A stretch of DNA of 64,000 bases, from assembly GCF_002257645.1 (NCBI RefSeq), contig NZ_NQMO01000012.1:62001-126000 (forward strand), written 5' to 3'. Shown here one piece after another: positions 25,540 through 34,965 of this stretch. A program made the position numbers and the translations under genes. Origin of the DNA: Paenibacillus sp. XY044. GTDB lineage: Bacteria; Bacillota; Bacilli; Paenibacillales; Paenibacillaceae. Each line of letters starts with the position of its first letter. The stretch's first letter is position 1. Under the pieces are notes generated by a model. The model was not told where the DNA came from. It made no database searches and was given only the letters and a program-made list of their open reading frames with translations.

Positions 25540-26004
25540 TTATGCTCCCAAAATAACGTCCCATACCGGTTTCGTGTGCCCGCCGGGATACAGAACGTAC
25601 AGCAGCACGTAAACCAGAACGCCGGTAATGGCCGTGACGAACCAAATGCTTGCCGTAACCCGGCCCCATTTCCGGTGCTTCGCAAACTTTTCCCGGAAGG
25701 CGAGGACCAGCGTCGTAATCCCGAATACCGCGGCAACCGTCGCCAGAACGATATGGAAGATCAAGAAGATCTGATAGTAGATCTTCATTTCGTCCGAACC
25801 ACCCCATGACGTGTTGCCGACAAAGGCCGTTCTGGACACGTAAATAATGAAAAACAGCAGCGCTGCGATCGCGCCCCAGATCATCACTTTTTTATGGGCG
25901 TCCCGTTTGCCTTGAATGATCAAAGCCCATCCGATGGCCACCAGAATCGCACTGATGACGATAAACGATGTGCTGATCGTAGGGAACAGCGTATACAAAT
26001 CCAT
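25540..26004 (-). CDS. DUF420 membrane protein, CtaM/YozB-type oxidase assembly factor
   Basis: A 154-residue protein with four to five membrane helices, from ATG 26004 (AAGGAGG upstream). The DUF420 family is recognised from the DLYTLFPTISTSFIVISAILVAIGWALI start, the mid-protein RKWGRVTAS and conserved histidines. A Staphylococcus homologue (CtaM) is required for assembly of heme-A oxidases. Position 28 bp after ctaG and beside the oxidase operon supports a role in cytochrome oxidase biogenesis. Confidence 0.85.
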   Translation of the reverse strand: MDLYTLFPTISTSFIVISAILVAIGWALIIQGKRDAHKKVMIWGAIAALLFFIIYVSRTAFVGNTSWGGSDEMKIYYQIFLIFHIVLATVAAVFGITTLVLAFREKFAKHRKWGRVTASIWFVTAITGVLVYVLLYVLYPGGHTKPVWDVILGA

Positions 26005-26032
26005 GAAAATCCTCCTTAACGCTTCGACCAAC

Positions 26033-26947
26033 TCATGCCCGGTTCAAAGAACCGTCAGAAAGATCGGTAGGAATGATATCGTCGTCATCCTCTTTATTTT
26101 CGCTCTTATACCAGCGGAAGAACACCCTAGCCAGCATCGAAGCAAATATAAATTCCTGAATGAATTTCATGACGATGCCGCCCAGTTGTTGGTCGACCTT
26201 GGTGCTCAGCCCATAGAAAAAGCTTGGTCCGCCGAAAGTCTGCAGCAGAGCCGACGTATCACCTGATACACAGTATCCCATCGCTTTAGCCCACGTATTA
26301 GGGTCGCTGTACGTCGCATACATCGGATGCGTCGAGAAAATGATCAGACCGCAAGCGGGTGTCAACAGCACCATGTTCAGAAAAATAAACCCGATCTTCG
26401 CAAGGCCCGATGCCTTGTCTTTCTCCGGCAGCGGATTGATGAGATTCCACCACATGAGCGCGGCCGCGATGAACAAAACGATATAGTACAGCCGGTGCAC
26501 CGCAAAATGAAGCATGACATAATCGTGGATCGCGGGGATATGGTAGAACGAAAACAATCCGTTAAATACCACGGCCGCAACCACCGGCTTAGCCAGAAAA
26601 CCAAGCTTCTTGAACGGGTTTATCCGGTCAAATACACGCCACAGCCATGTCGGGATCCCCAGCATAATAAGCGGTGTAGCGACCAGGTAAGACAAAGCCA
26701 TCGATGTCATGTGGAACGTAAACATAATGTGGCCCAGCAGACTCACCGGTCCGCCCTGAGCGAGATACAGGAAGAACATACCGCTGACGAACATGATCTT
26801 TTTGCCTATCGATACGGGCTCGGCATCCGCAAACTTCTCACTGAGCGGGCCGATGACAACAAAATACGCAGCCGTTACCAGCAGCATAAACGCCAGAAAC
26901 AACGGACTGAACAAAGCGGCAAAGCTAAAATATTCTAACCCCAGCAT
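26033..26947 (-). CDS. ctaG: Cytochrome c oxidase assembly factor CtaG (caa3 type)
   Basis: Polytopic membrane protein of 304 residues from ATG 26947 (GGGAGGAGG upstream) with about seven helices and membrane-facing histidines (LLGHIMFTFHMTSMAL, YHIPAIHDYVMLHFAVHRLYY). The family (caa3_CtaG) is needed for copper-dependent assembly of caa3 oxidase. A terminator separates it from ctaF, so it depends on read-through or its own promoter. The C-terminus is acidic (ENKEDDDDIIPTD). Confidence 0.92.
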   Translation of the reverse strand: MLGLEYFSFAALFSPLFLAFMLLVTAAYFVVIGPLSEKFADAEPVSIGKKIMFVSGMFFLYLAQGGPVSLLGHIMFTFHMTSMALSYLVATPLIMLGIPTWLWRVFDRINPFKKLGFLAKPVVAAVVFNGLFSFYHIPAIHDYVMLHFAVHRLYYIVLFIAAALMWWNLINPLPEKDKASGLAKIGFIFLNMVLLTPACGLIIFSTHPMYATYSDPNTWAKAMGYCVSGDTSALLQTFGGPSFFYGLSTKVDQQLGGIVMKFIQEFIFASMLARVFFRWYKSENKEDDDDIIPTDLSDGSLNRA

Positions 26948-27006
26948 ATGAAAACCTCCTCCCGCCGGGCGGAATTTCTGTCGATATTGTGACACCTTGA
27001 TGCCAT

Positions 27007-27044
27007 TTAAAAAAAGAGGGGGCATCGGGCCCGCCTCTTTTTAT
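27007..27044 (-). terminator. Terminator between ctaF and ctaG
   Basis: On the minus strand, AAAAAGAGGCGGG pairs with the CCCCCTCTTTTTTT side, followed by T-rich sequence. It would end the ctaCDEF message and lower expression of the assembly genes. Confidence 0.8.
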
Positions 27045-27045
27045 T

Positions 27046-27366
27046 TTACCACCAAACCCAATACAATGCTGTGACGATAGCAGTAAAAGCGACAAATGCG
27101 CCTCCGCTCATGAAAATGATCGGCATCAAATGTCCTTTATCTTTCAAGTGCATCCAGTATCCTAACTGAACCAACGCCTGCAGCACGGCCATCACGACGA
27201 GAAGAATAACAGTGAAGGCGACGTTCACCCCGCCAGCCATAACCGAAGCAAAAGCGATGGCGGTCAGGATAATGGAGAAAACAAATACGACGACATGCTT
27301 TTGAGGTCCTTCATGACGATGACCGTGTTTGACCGTATCGTCTTGATGCTGTTCAACCGTAGTCAT
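27046..27366 (-). CDS. ctaF: Cytochrome c oxidase subunit IV
   Basis: A 106-residue membrane subunit with three helices, from ATG 27366 (AGGTGG upstream). The segment LQALVQLGYWMHLKDKGHLMP is characteristic of prokaryotic subunit IV (CyoD/CtaF). The N-terminus is His-rich (HQDDTVKHGHRHEGPQKH). It starts 4 bp after ctaE. Confidence 0.92.
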   Translation of the reverse strand: MTTVEQHQDDTVKHGHRHEGPQKHVVVFVFSIILTAIAFASVMAGGVNVAFTVILLVVMAVLQALVQLGYWMHLKDKGHLMPIIFMSGGAFVAFTAIVTALYWVWW

Positions 27367-27370
27367 AATC

Positions 27371-27997
27371 TTAGCCCACCTTTCCAAGCAGGTAAACGAC
27401 CGAGAAGATGAAAACCCATACGACGTCGATAAAGTGCCAGTACATGGCCGACACGTAAACCTTCGGAGCCGTTACGACCGTTAATCCCTTTTTGTACAGC
27501 TGGCCGATCAGTATACCGATCCAGCATACACCGAATGCAACGTGAGCTCCGTGGAACCCGACCAGCGTGTAGAACGCTGAACTGAATGCACTCGTCGTCA
27601 TCCCGAATTTCTCGGCGGTGACATATTCATGGAACTCGTAAATCTCGAGGCCAAGGAACCCAAGGCCCAGAATAACCGTAATAATCAACCACAGCCTTAG
27701 TGCAGCTGCTTTATGGCGGTGCATCGCCTGTACGGCGAATACACTCGTCAAACTACTGACTAGCAGGATCAACGTGGCTGCAGCCGTCGTTGCCAGCGAG
27801 AAGAGCTCATTGGATGTCGGGCCGTCATTCGTCTGGTTGCGAAGCGCCAAAAACGTGGCGAACAGGGTACCGAAGAGCACCGACTCCCCGCCAAGGAAGA
27901 GCCAGAAACCAAGCACTTTGTTGCGGCCTTCCAGGGTTGCCTTCTCCGGTTCATGCGGCAGTGAGCCGTTTACCGATTCTGCGTGTGCCGATGTCAT
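27371..27997 (-). CDS. ctaE: Cytochrome c oxidase subunit III
   Basis: A 208-residue, five-helix subunit with the family signature GFHGAHVAFGVCWIG and a C-terminal YWHFIDVVWVFIFSVVYL. It is translationally coupled to ctaD with a 4-bp overlap. It acts in the membrane complex that reduces oxygen to water. Confidence 0.94.
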   Translation of the reverse strand: MTSAHAESVNGSLPHEPEKATLEGRNKVLGFWLFLGGESVLFGTLFATFLALRNQTNDGPTSNELFSLATTAAATLILLVSSLTSVFAVQAMHRHKAAALRLWLIITVILGLGFLGLEIYEFHEYVTAEKFGMTTSAFSSAFYTLVGFHGAHVAFGVCWIGILIGQLYKKGLTVVTAPKVYVSAMYWHFIDVVWVFIFSVVYLLGKVG

Positions 27998-29883
27998 GCT
28001 TTAACCCCCTCTTCTTCCAGTTCTTCCGGTTCGATATGCCAGCCGTGATCGTCAAACAACGAACGAAGCAGCATCGATCCGAAAGTAATGACAAGTCCGA
28101 TAATGACGACGATCCAGTTGTTGAAGATCATGCTCATAAAGGAATTGTTGAATTGCTCATTGCTGAACATCAGTCCCAGACCGGCGATGAAAATACCGAC
28201 GGACATTACAAAAGGCAAAATCGTTGGCGAAGGCATATGGATAGATCCCAGCGGTTCTGCAGGAGTCATCTCTTTGTTGCCTGCCATTTTTTCTTTCCAG
28301 TAAGCGTCAAGTCCGCGTACCAGCGGAATTTGTTTAAAGTTGTACTCAGGCGGCGGAGATGGAATCGCCCACTCGAGCGTACGTCCGTCTTCCCAAGGAT
28401 CGTTGGCTACGCCTTTTGGCTTGGCAGCTGTTGCAAAAGCGTTGAACAAGAACAGCAGAACGCCGACGGCCATCAGGAACGCGCCGACCGTACTTACCAT
28501 ATTCAGCGTATCGAAGCCCTGGTTAGGCAGGTACGTAAAGATACGACGCTGCATACCCATAAGTCCAAGGAAATGCTGTACAAAGAATGTCAAATGGAAG
28601 CCGATGGCAAAGAACCAGAACGTCCATTTCCCAATCGTTTCGTTGAGCACCCGACCAAACATTTTAGGCCACCAGTAATGAAGACCTGCAAAGAGACCGA
28701 ACACCAGACCACCTACGATGACGTAGTGGAAGTGGGCTACAACGAAGTAAGTATCATGGAACTGGTAGTCCGCCGGCGCAGATGCCAGCATGACCCCGGT
28801 AACGCCACCCATTACGAATGTAGGAACGAAACCGATAGCAAACAGGTTTGCGCTCGTAAAGCGGATTTGTCCGCCCCACATCGTAAAGAGCCAGTTGAAG
28901 ATCTTGATCCCCGTCGGAACGGCGATCAGCATCGTCGCGATCGAGAACAGAGCGTTCGCAATCGGTCCGAGACCTGTAGTAAACATGTGGTGAGCCCAAA
29001 CCATGAAGCCCAGGAAGGCAATCAGGATGGTCGCGAACACCATCGAGCTGTAACCGAAAAGACGTTTGCGTGCAAAAGTCGGAATAACTTCGGAAATAAC
29101 CCCGAAAGCAGGCAAGATGAGAATATATACTTCAGGGTGACCAAAGATCCAGAAAATATGCTGCCAAAGAACGGGGTTACCGCCATTGGATACTTCAAAG
29201 AAATTCGCTCCCAAAATACGGTCAAACGAGAGCAGTACCAGACCTACCGTAATGGCAGGGAAAGCAAACAAGATCATGGCGGAAGTAATGAAAGATGTCC
29301 ATGTGAACATCGGCATCCGCATAAAGGACATTCCCGGTGCGCGCATCGTGATGATCGTCGCCAGGAAGTTAATGCCACCGATCAGCGTACCGAGACCGGC
29401 GATCTGGAGACCGACTGTATAGAAGTCGACACCGTGCGTCGTACTGTACGTTGCAGTGGACAACGGCGTATACGCCGTCCAGCCGGCGTCAGGCGCGCCG
29501 CCCATAATCCAGCTCAGGTTCAGCAGAATTCCGCCGAACAGGAACGTCCAGAAACCAAGTGCGTTGACGAATGGAAAAGCGACGTCACGGGCGCCGATTT
29601 GCAGCGGAATGACCGCATTCATCAATGCAAAGATCACAGGCATGACACCAAGGAAGATCATGGTCGTCCCGTGCATCGTGATCAATTCGTTAAAGGTTTG
29701 TGCTGATACTAAATCATTCATAGGCTTAATCAATTGCAGACGGATCAGCATGGCTTCCACGCCGCCGAATCCGAAGAACAAGCCGCCTGCAAGCAAATAC
29801 AGGATGGCTATCTTCTTGTGGTCCACGGTGGTGAGCCAGTCCATCAAGCCCGTATGACGCTTGACACTGTGAGCATGAGCCAA
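27994..29883 (-). CDS. ctaD: Cytochrome c oxidase subunit I
   Basis: Catalytic subunit of 629 residues with heme a, heme a3 and CuB. The helix II ligand region ITMHGTTMIFL, CuB region WQHIFWIFGHPEVYILILPAFG, the HH pair in VWAHHMFTTG, and the heme ligands in HDTYFVVAHFHYV are all present. Length and C-terminal extension fit caa3-type oxidases of Bacillus. It lies 34 bp after ctaC. Confidence 0.96.
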   Translation of the reverse strand: MAHAHSVKRHTGLMDWLTTVDHKKIAILYLLAGGLFFGFGGVEAMLIRLQLIKPMNDLVSAQTFNELITMHGTTMIFLGVMPVIFALMNAVIPLQIGARDVAFPFVNALGFWTFLFGGILLNLSWIMGGAPDAGWTAYTPLSTATYSTTHGVDFYTVGLQIAGLGTLIGGINFLATIITMRAPGMSFMRMPMFTWTSFITSAMILFAFPAITVGLVLLSFDRILGANFFEVSNGGNPVLWQHIFWIFGHPEVYILILPAFGVISEVIPTFARKRLFGYSSMVFATILIAFLGFMVWAHHMFTTGLGPIANALFSIATMLIAVPTGIKIFNWLFTMWGGQIRFTSANLFAIGFVPTFVMGGVTGVMLASAPADYQFHDTYFVVAHFHYVIVGGLVFGLFAGLHYWWPKMFGRVLNETIGKWTFWFFAIGFHLTFFVQHFLGLMGMQRRIFTYLPNQGFDTLNMVSTVGAFLMAVGVLLFLFNAFATAAKPKGVANDPWEDGRTLEWAIPSPPPEYNFKQIPLVRGLDAYWKEKMAGNKEMTPAEPLGSIHMPSPTILPFVMSVGIFIAGLGLMFSNEQFNNSFMSMIFNNWIVVIIGLVITFGSMLLRSLFDDHGWHIEPEELEEEGVKA

Positions 29884-29917
29884 GGTTGGTACCCCCTCTT
29901 ATTCAATCTTGCTGTTA

Positions 29918-30961
29918 CTAGTAATTCAATTTATAGTTGGCCAAGTAATCGGCAATGCCATCGATTTGTTCGTCAGTCAGACCGAGATCCTTCGGATTAG
30001 GCATTTTGTTGCCCGGCTTAACGGCTTGTGGATCCATCAGCCATTCTTTCAGGTTCTCCTTGACTGGTTTCCCGCCATCTTGGCCTTCGTTCAGCAAGAT
30101 ACCTGCAACCGATTCACGGGAACCGATGCCGGTAAGGTTAGGACCTACAGGTCCGCCTTGATCGCCAACAGCATGGCAGGACAAGCATTGTTTCTTGAAG
30201 GCTTCTGCCAGAGCCGGATCTTCAGGAAGCACAGCCGGTGCCTTCATGGCAGTTACCCAATTATTGAAGGAATCCGAATTAACCGCCTTAACCTTGAATT
30301 CCATGAAACCGTGGGAAGGTCCGCAGAGCTCCGCACATTTACCACGGTAAACGCCTTCTTTATCGGCGCTGAAACTGAATCTGTTAATGGTTCCATCCGG
30401 GTTGGTATCCATTTTACCGGAGAGCGAAGGAACCCAGAACGAGTGGAGTACATCCGCCGTTTTCAGCTCAAACGCAATCTTTTTCCCTGTCGGAATGACC
30501 AGGGTTTGGGCCGTTTTCACACCATACTGCGGATACTCGAATTCCCACCAGTATTGGTGCGATGTAACCTTAACCTGTACAGCGTCCTTATCATTGTAAT
30601 GATCGTCACCGAAAGCAAAGATCTGCTGTACGGTAGGAACAGCCAAAATAATAACCAGAACGAGCGGAATCACGGTCCAGATGATTTCCAGCTTGAAGTT
30701 GCCTTCGACCTGTTCAGGCACACCGTTCTGACCTTTTCTTCTGCGGAACTTCACAAGCACGTATGCCGCAATCGCGAAAACGATTACGAGCACCACAATC
30801 ATGATTGAGATTGCGAGCTTCATCAATCCCAGCTGTTCTTGAGCCACCGGTCCCTGTGGTCTCAGAACCGACAAGTCCTCGCGGCCGCACCCGGCTAAAA
30901 GCAGAGAAAATACTGCGAGCAAGGGAAGAAGTCGCTTTACAGCCTGCCACCGTTTCATCAT
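29918..30961 (-). CDS. ctaC: Cytochrome c oxidase subunit II fused to cytochrome c
   Basis: Membrane-anchored subunit of 347 residues from ATG 30961 (GGGG 7 nt upstream). The signal ends in LLLAGC (Cys25, probable lipid anchor) and two helices follow. The CuA site is complete in CAELCGPSHGFMEF. A C-terminal cytochrome c domain has CLSCH heme attachment and a distal Met region (PGNKMPNPKDLG). This fusion defines the caa3 type. It is the first gene of the oxidase operon. Confidence 0.95.
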   Translation of the reverse strand: MMKRWQAVKRLLPLLAVFSLLLAGCGREDLSVLRPQGPVAQEQLGLMKLAISIMIVVLVIVFAIAAYVLVKFRRRKGQNGVPEQVEGNFKLEIIWTVIPLVLVIILAVPTVQQIFAFGDDHYNDKDAVQVKVTSHQYWWEFEYPQYGVKTAQTLVIPTGKKIAFELKTADVLHSFWVPSLSGKMDTNPDGTINRFSFSADKEGVYRGKCAELCGPSHGFMEFKVKAVNSDSFNNWVTAMKAPAVLPEDPALAEAFKKQCLSCHAVGDQGGPVGPNLTGIGSRESVAGILLNEGQDGGKPVKENLKEWLMDPQAVKPGNKMPNPKDLGLTDEQIDGIADYLANYKLNY

Positions 30962-31075
30962 TGATCTACCCCACTTTTTCCATTTTCGCAGGCTCCGCTG
31001 AAAGCACATTCAACGGCCATCCACCTGCACTATCACGAATGATTTGCTACTGTCAATTAAAACAATCACCTATTA

Positions 31076-31104
31076 AATATAAGTTTCCAGTACTATTTTG
31101 TCAA
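31076..31104 (-). promoter_or_regulatory. Near-consensus SigA promoter of ctaCDEF
   Basis: On the minus strand, TTGACA (31104-31099, perfect consensus), 17 nt, TATATT (31081-31076). The leader is about 110 nt. Confidence 0.8.
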
Positions 31105-31305
31105 TGTTTCCAACCTAGTTCACAAATTGTTCGAAAAGTGCCGAAAGTCGCGCCACAAAAGCTTTTGCAATCGTTTTCAGCGGGCTTACATCCCGCTGGT
31201 CAGCCCCTTTACGTGCAACCTGCTTCATCCTCCTTCGTATACCCAAGTTTCAACGATTACATTCATTTTTACCTGTTTTGGAATTTTTGAATCGTCAAAT
31301 TCAAA

Positions 31306-31337
31306 CAAAAAAGAACCTGTGCACAGGTTCTTTTTGT
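31306..31337. terminator. Bidirectional terminator after map
   Basis: AAAAAGAACCTGTG (31308-31321) with CACAGGTTCTTTTT (31322-31335) is a perfect 28-bp palindrome with A and T flanks. It ends the methionine aminopeptidase transcript. Confidence 0.85.
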
Positions 31338-31375
31338 CGATCGAAATATGACAAATTGTGGCGAATCCTTCCGGG

Positions 31376-32128
31376 TCACTGCTGCGTTAGGATCATCGGG
31401 CCGTCCCGGGTAATGGCCACCGTATGCTCAAACTGAACACCCCTGCTGCCGTCCGCTGTTTGAATGCTCCAGCCGTCATCGTTCCATAGCACCGCCCCCG
31501 AAGGCCCGAGGGTAAAAATCGGCTCGATCGTAATGACCAGCCCCTCTACAAGCTTCAGCCCTTCGTGACGATTCCCGAACCCCGGCACGTCCGGCGGCTC
31601 ATGCAGGGACTGACCGATGCCGTGCCCAACCAAAGGCCTGACGATGCCGTAGCGGCTTCGCTTCCCCACCTTCTCCACTGCGTAACCGATATCTCCGATC
31701 GTATTGCCCGGGACGGCCTGGCCGATGCCTTTATACAGCGCCTTTTCGGTGCGCTTCAACAGACGCTCCAGCGGTTTGCTTACTCTGCCGACGCCATAGC
31801 TCCAGCCCGAGTCGGCGAGCCAGCCGTGCTTGTTGACCACGATATCGATGGTGACCACGTCCCCTTCCGCCAAGGGAACATCGTCCGGAAAGCCATGGCA
31901 TACGATATCGTTTACCGAAGCACATGTGGCATAAGGATATCCCTTAAACCCCTTCTGCTCGGGAACGGCTCCCTGTCGGGCCAAATATTCTTCAACCCAA
32001 TCGTTGATCTGCATCGTCGTCATGCCGGGCACGATTTTTTCCGCAACTTCCCGATGGCAGGAAGAAAGAATGCGCCCCGCCTCCTGCATGTATCCGATCT
32101 CTTCCTTGCTCTTCAGCGTGATCTCCAA
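31376..32128 (-). CDS. map: Methionine aminopeptidase, type I
   Basis: Cytosolic metallopeptidase that removes N-terminal methionine; about 250 residues. The family metal ligands are readable: Asp in VVTIDIVV, Asp in GWLADSGW, His in PLVGHGIGQSLHEPP, Glu in VITIEPIF and Glu in GVQFEHTVAI. TTG 32128 has AAAGGA 10 nt upstream; a GTG at 32137 is also possible but its site is only 2-3 nt away. It is not next to ribosomal genes and may be a second, stand-alone copy. Confidence 0.93.
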   Translation of the reverse strand: MEITLKSKEEIGYMQEAGRILSSCHREVAEKIVPGMTTMQINDWVEEYLARQGAVPEQKGFKGYPYATCASVNDIVCHGFPDDVPLAEGDVVTIDIVVNKHGWLADSGWSYGVGRVSKPLERLLKRTEKALYKGIGQAVPGNTIGDIGYAVEKVGKRSRYGIVRPLVGHGIGQSLHEPPDVPGFGNRHEGLKLVEGLVITIEPIFTLGPSGAVLWNDDGWSIQTADGSRGVQFEHTVAITRDGPMILTQQ

Positions 32129-32215
32129 GCGCCGCACGTCCTTTCCGATGCTAAAGAAAATGTATCAGACCGTGGTTCAGTATATGCCCGGAGACGCACA
32201 GGCAGGTACAGAAAA

Positions 32216-32256
32216 TACAAAAAACCGTATCCCGCGGTGGTCCCGCAGAATACGGT
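32216..32256 (-). terminator. Intrinsic terminator of the 62-residue gene
   Basis: On the minus strand, ACCGTATTCTGCGGG pairs with CCGCGGGATACGGT, followed by T6. It lies about 95 nt past the stop of the small gene at 32350. Confidence 0.8.
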
Positions 32257-32349
32257 CATGTCATCAAGCTAGTCTTTTGGTCCATCATCATCGTGTTCAA
32301 ATCATCAACTGCAATTCAATAAGCGATACGCTCGTTACGGCCAGCTTTG

Positions 32350-32538
32350 TTAGGAAACAGACGAATTCATCCGTCCCAACTCATGTTCCACAACCGAGGT
32401 TAATTCCTCTTCGTATCCCCCCATAATATGATATTTCCGGACGTACTCCTTAACAAACTTCTTCGGATCTTTTGGCCGGAAAATTCGTGTCATCTCGCGC
32501 AGACTTTCTTTAACTTCATTGTGACCTTTCGTTGCCAT
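32350..32538 (-). CDS. Small basic protein of unknown function
   Basis: A 62-residue hydrophilic protein starting at ATG 32538, with GGGAGGGA upstream and its own terminator downstream. It is rich in Lys, Arg and Glu and contains RPKDPKKFVKEYVRKYHIMGGYEEEL. It has no membrane segment or recognised domain. The good ribosome binding site and the terminator argue that it is a real gene. Confidence 0.7.
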   Translation of the reverse strand: MATKGHNEVKESLREMTRIFRPKDPKKFVKEYVRKYHIMGGYEEELTSVVEHELGRMNSSVS

Positions 32539-32915
32539 GATAGTTCCCTCCCAAAACACTTGAATGGATTGCTCCAGTTTGAGAATGCCGAAAAGACCTT
32601 ACCTGACATCTGTGAAGTCGTCATTTGTAGTTATAGGTTTGGGCTGAACGCTCCCGGCTGCCGCTAAAGGTATCTGACACTAAGAATACCCTAAGAGGAT
32701 GTTATTGAATCACTCCTTTCATTGTATCATATTCTATTAGCGAATACAGCTTTCCAAATAAATGTAAGGAATTACTTTTTTTCGAGTGCTCTCCTGCAGG
32801 ATGCACTTTGAATGCTGCTCGTTAATTTGGATATCGGCATATCGGGTTAAATTAATGATACCGGTCAACCCATCACCGAACCGGACAACGTTCCAGAAGA
32901 AAGGAGCCGTTCCCA
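32539..32915. other. Intergenic region with no recognised feature
   Basis: Divergent region between the small protein and the serine hydrolase. It is AT-rich around 32700-32790. No hairpin with a T-run, no promoter at consensus spacing and no coding frame with a ribosome binding site were found. Confidence 0.4.
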
Positions 32916-33935
32916 TTGAATCGTCCCGTTCTGCTGATAACTTCCCCGGCGCTTCATGCTCCCAGCTTCCCTGTCTCTTCGCCGGAGCAGGCAAGCGTCA
33001 GACCCGAACCGCTTGAACAGGCGCACGCCGAGATCATGAAACGCTATCCAAAAATGCGCAGCTTTCTCGTCGTGAGGCGCGGCAGCCTTATTTATGAGCG
33101 TTACTATAATGAGGCCGGACCCGGCACCCTGCATGATCTTCGCTCGGCGACCAAGAGCATGACGTCCGCCCTGGCAGGCATTGCCGCGGCCCGCCGGGAG
33201 CTTCCCGGCCTGGATGAACCGCTGATGCCTTATCTGCGGAGCTATGCGCGGAAAGTCACCGACCCGCTCCTGGAGGAAGTACTGACGCTTCGGCGCCTGC
33301 TGACGATGTCGACGGGGATCCATTGGCAAACGGGCAGGACACTCGGCGAACCGATGATCCACCGTTTTCACCGCAGCCGGGCCTGGACATCCTTCGCCCT
33401 CTCCCTGCCAGTGGATGCGCATATGGCGGGCACCTTTCAATACAGGAGCATCGATTCGCACCTGATCTCGGTGCTCATCTCGGAATGCTGCGGCACGGAC
33501 GCTTACAGCTACGCCCGCCAGCATCTATTCGAACCGCTCGGGATCGAATATGCCGCCTGGTCTTCCAGCCCAGAGGGGCATACGATGGGCCATATCGGCT
33601 TGTACCTGACCGCGCGCGACATGGCCAAGTTCGGGCTGTGCTGCCTCAATAGAGGGTGGTGGCAAGACCGCCCGGTCATTCCCGAAGCATGGCTCGAACA
33701 GGCGCTGACCCGGCAGCTTGACGGCTATCCCGCTTTCGGCGACTACGGATACCAGTGGTGGACGGGCCGGATGTGCGGTCAGCCGTTCAGCTGTGCCCAT
33801 GGCCACGGCGGGCAGCAAATTTACTTATTTCCGGAGCTGGACGCAGTCGTCGTGTTCACCGCGGACAGCAAGGTCAGCCGCTGGAGAAACCCGAGATCCC
33901 TCCTTCAGCAGCATATTCTCGGCAGTATGGAATGA
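32916..33935 (+). CDS. Serine hydrolase of the beta-lactamase / class C family
   Basis: A 339-residue penicillin-binding-protein-like hydrolase. The nucleophile motif SATK is at residues 77-80. YRS (in TFQYRSIDSHL) is at the YxN position, and HGHGG near the C-terminus is at the KTG position. No signal peptide is seen, so a cytosolic esterase or peptidase role is more likely than a beta-lactamase. TTG 32916 has AAGGAG 10 nt upstream. It is not in an obvious operon. Confidence 0.85.
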   Translation: MNRPVLLITSPALHAPSFPVSSPEQASVRPEPLEQAHAEIMKRYPKMRSFLVVRRGSLIYERYYNEAGPGTLHDLRSATKSMTSALAGIAAARRELPGLDEPLMPYLRSYARKVTDPLLEEVLTLRRLLTMSTGIHWQTGRTLGEPMIHRFHRSRAWTSFALSLPVDAHMAGTFQYRSIDSHLISVLISECCGTDAYSYARQHLFEPLGIEYAAWSSSPEGHTMGHIGLYLTARDMAKFGLCCLNRGWWQDRPVIPEAWLEQALTRQLDGYPAFGDYGYQWWTGRMCGQPFSCAHGHGGQQIYLFPELDAVVVFTADSKVSRWRNPRSLLQQHILGSME

Positions 33936-34030
33936 TTAGGCCCGGCGGGATAATCCGCTTCCGGTCCGGGTAACTTAAATGAGAATTCAGTTCGTTTAAG
34001 GATTTCCGATGGAACGAAGGAGGACTAGTT

Positions 34031-34324
34031 ATGAATAATGAAGATAAAGGCATGCTGCCGATTTCGCATGAAAAGGTTGAGGTCGACGGCGTATATACCA
34101 ACGAATCAGGCAGAGAGGAGGCTCTCCACCGGGGGGACGAGTTTCCCGCCGACCCGATTTTGGGCTCGACGGAGTGGAAGCTGACCGAGTTTACGTTCGA
34201 TAACCATCATGAAGGTCGAACGGACCCGCGCCTGGTTCCCAAAGAAAACGACACCAACAAGCGCGAGAAAATCGTCGGCCCGCGGCGGCAATTCGGCCAA
34301 GGCGGCCACGGAGGTCAAGCGTGA
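34031..34324 (+). CDS. Small hydrophilic protein of unknown function
   Basis: A 97-residue soluble, charged protein with AGGAGG 7 nt before ATG 34031. The segment GVYTNESGREEALHRGDEFPADPILGSTEW vaguely recalls YjzC-like small proteins. The C-terminus is Gly/Arg/Gln-rich (GPRRQFGQGGHGGQA). No membrane or catalytic motif is visible. It sits alone between the serine hydrolase and a DUF4870 gene. Confidence 0.65.
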   Translation: MNNEDKGMLPISHEKVEVDGVYTNESGREEALHRGDEFPADPILGSTEWKLTEFTFDNHHEGRTDPRLVPKENDTNKREKIVGPRRQFGQGGHGGQA

Positions 34325-34502
34325 GGATGACGTTTCTCGCTTAAGGACGCTATTTTTAAGTCAAACCGGTTCTTGAATGGATCATTCACGGCACCCCGCT
34401 TCCTGCACCCCAGGCGGCCGGGTGCCTTTTCACTGCTCATAACTTGTCTCTGGGGTTCATATGATAGAAGACAATCCTGCCGTATAGAAGGAGTGGTCTA
34501 CC

Positions 34503-34841
34503 TTGTCCCCTTTCAAATCATCCACCGGCCTGCCGGAAAATATCGCTGCCACGCTCTGCTACCTGTTCGCTTTTGTCGGAGGCATCGTCTTCCTTGCTGT
34601 TGAGAAGCGCAGCCGGTTTGTCCTCTTTCATGCCCTGCAATCCGTTCTGACCTTTGGCGCGATTATGATCGCCCACATTCTCTCCGGACTGATCCCGCTG
34701 ATCGGCCCGGTCATTGCCGCCCTGCTGTCCATTCTGACGCTCGTCGTCTGGGTGGTCATGCTGTTTACCTCCTTGCAGGGAAAATGGCTCAAGCTCCCTT
34801 GGATCGGCGACATCGCAGAAAAGCAGCTGCGTCACCTGTAA
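34503..34841 (+). CDS. DUF4870 / Tic20-like membrane protein
   Basis: A 112-residue protein with three to four helices. The pattern LPENIAATLCYLFAFVGGIVFLAVEKRSRFVLFHALQS is the DUF4870 signature. TTG 34503 has AAGGAG 9 nt upstream. The function is not established. It is followed by the lipid kinase gene. Confidence 0.82.
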   Translation: MSPFKSSTGLPENIAATLCYLFAFVGGIVFLAVEKRSRFVLFHALQSVLTFGAIMIAHILSGLIPLIGPVIAALLSILTLVVWVVMLFTSLQGKWLKLPWIGDIAEKQLRHL

Positions 34842-34965
34842 TATGCCCCACCCATTTACCGGATCGTGATGCAATTACCAGATACGTTCCGGCTAAACCG
34901 TTCCCTTTTCGGTCCGGACTTCTTACAATAAGAAGGCAGGATTTATGCGACATGGGGGAAAAGCA

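Noticed and set aside
27790..29706. 638-codon open frame on the plus strand opposite ctaD/ctaE
   Set aside because: Antisense to the highly conserved oxidase genes. Composition is rich in Arg, Gln, His and Asp without domains.
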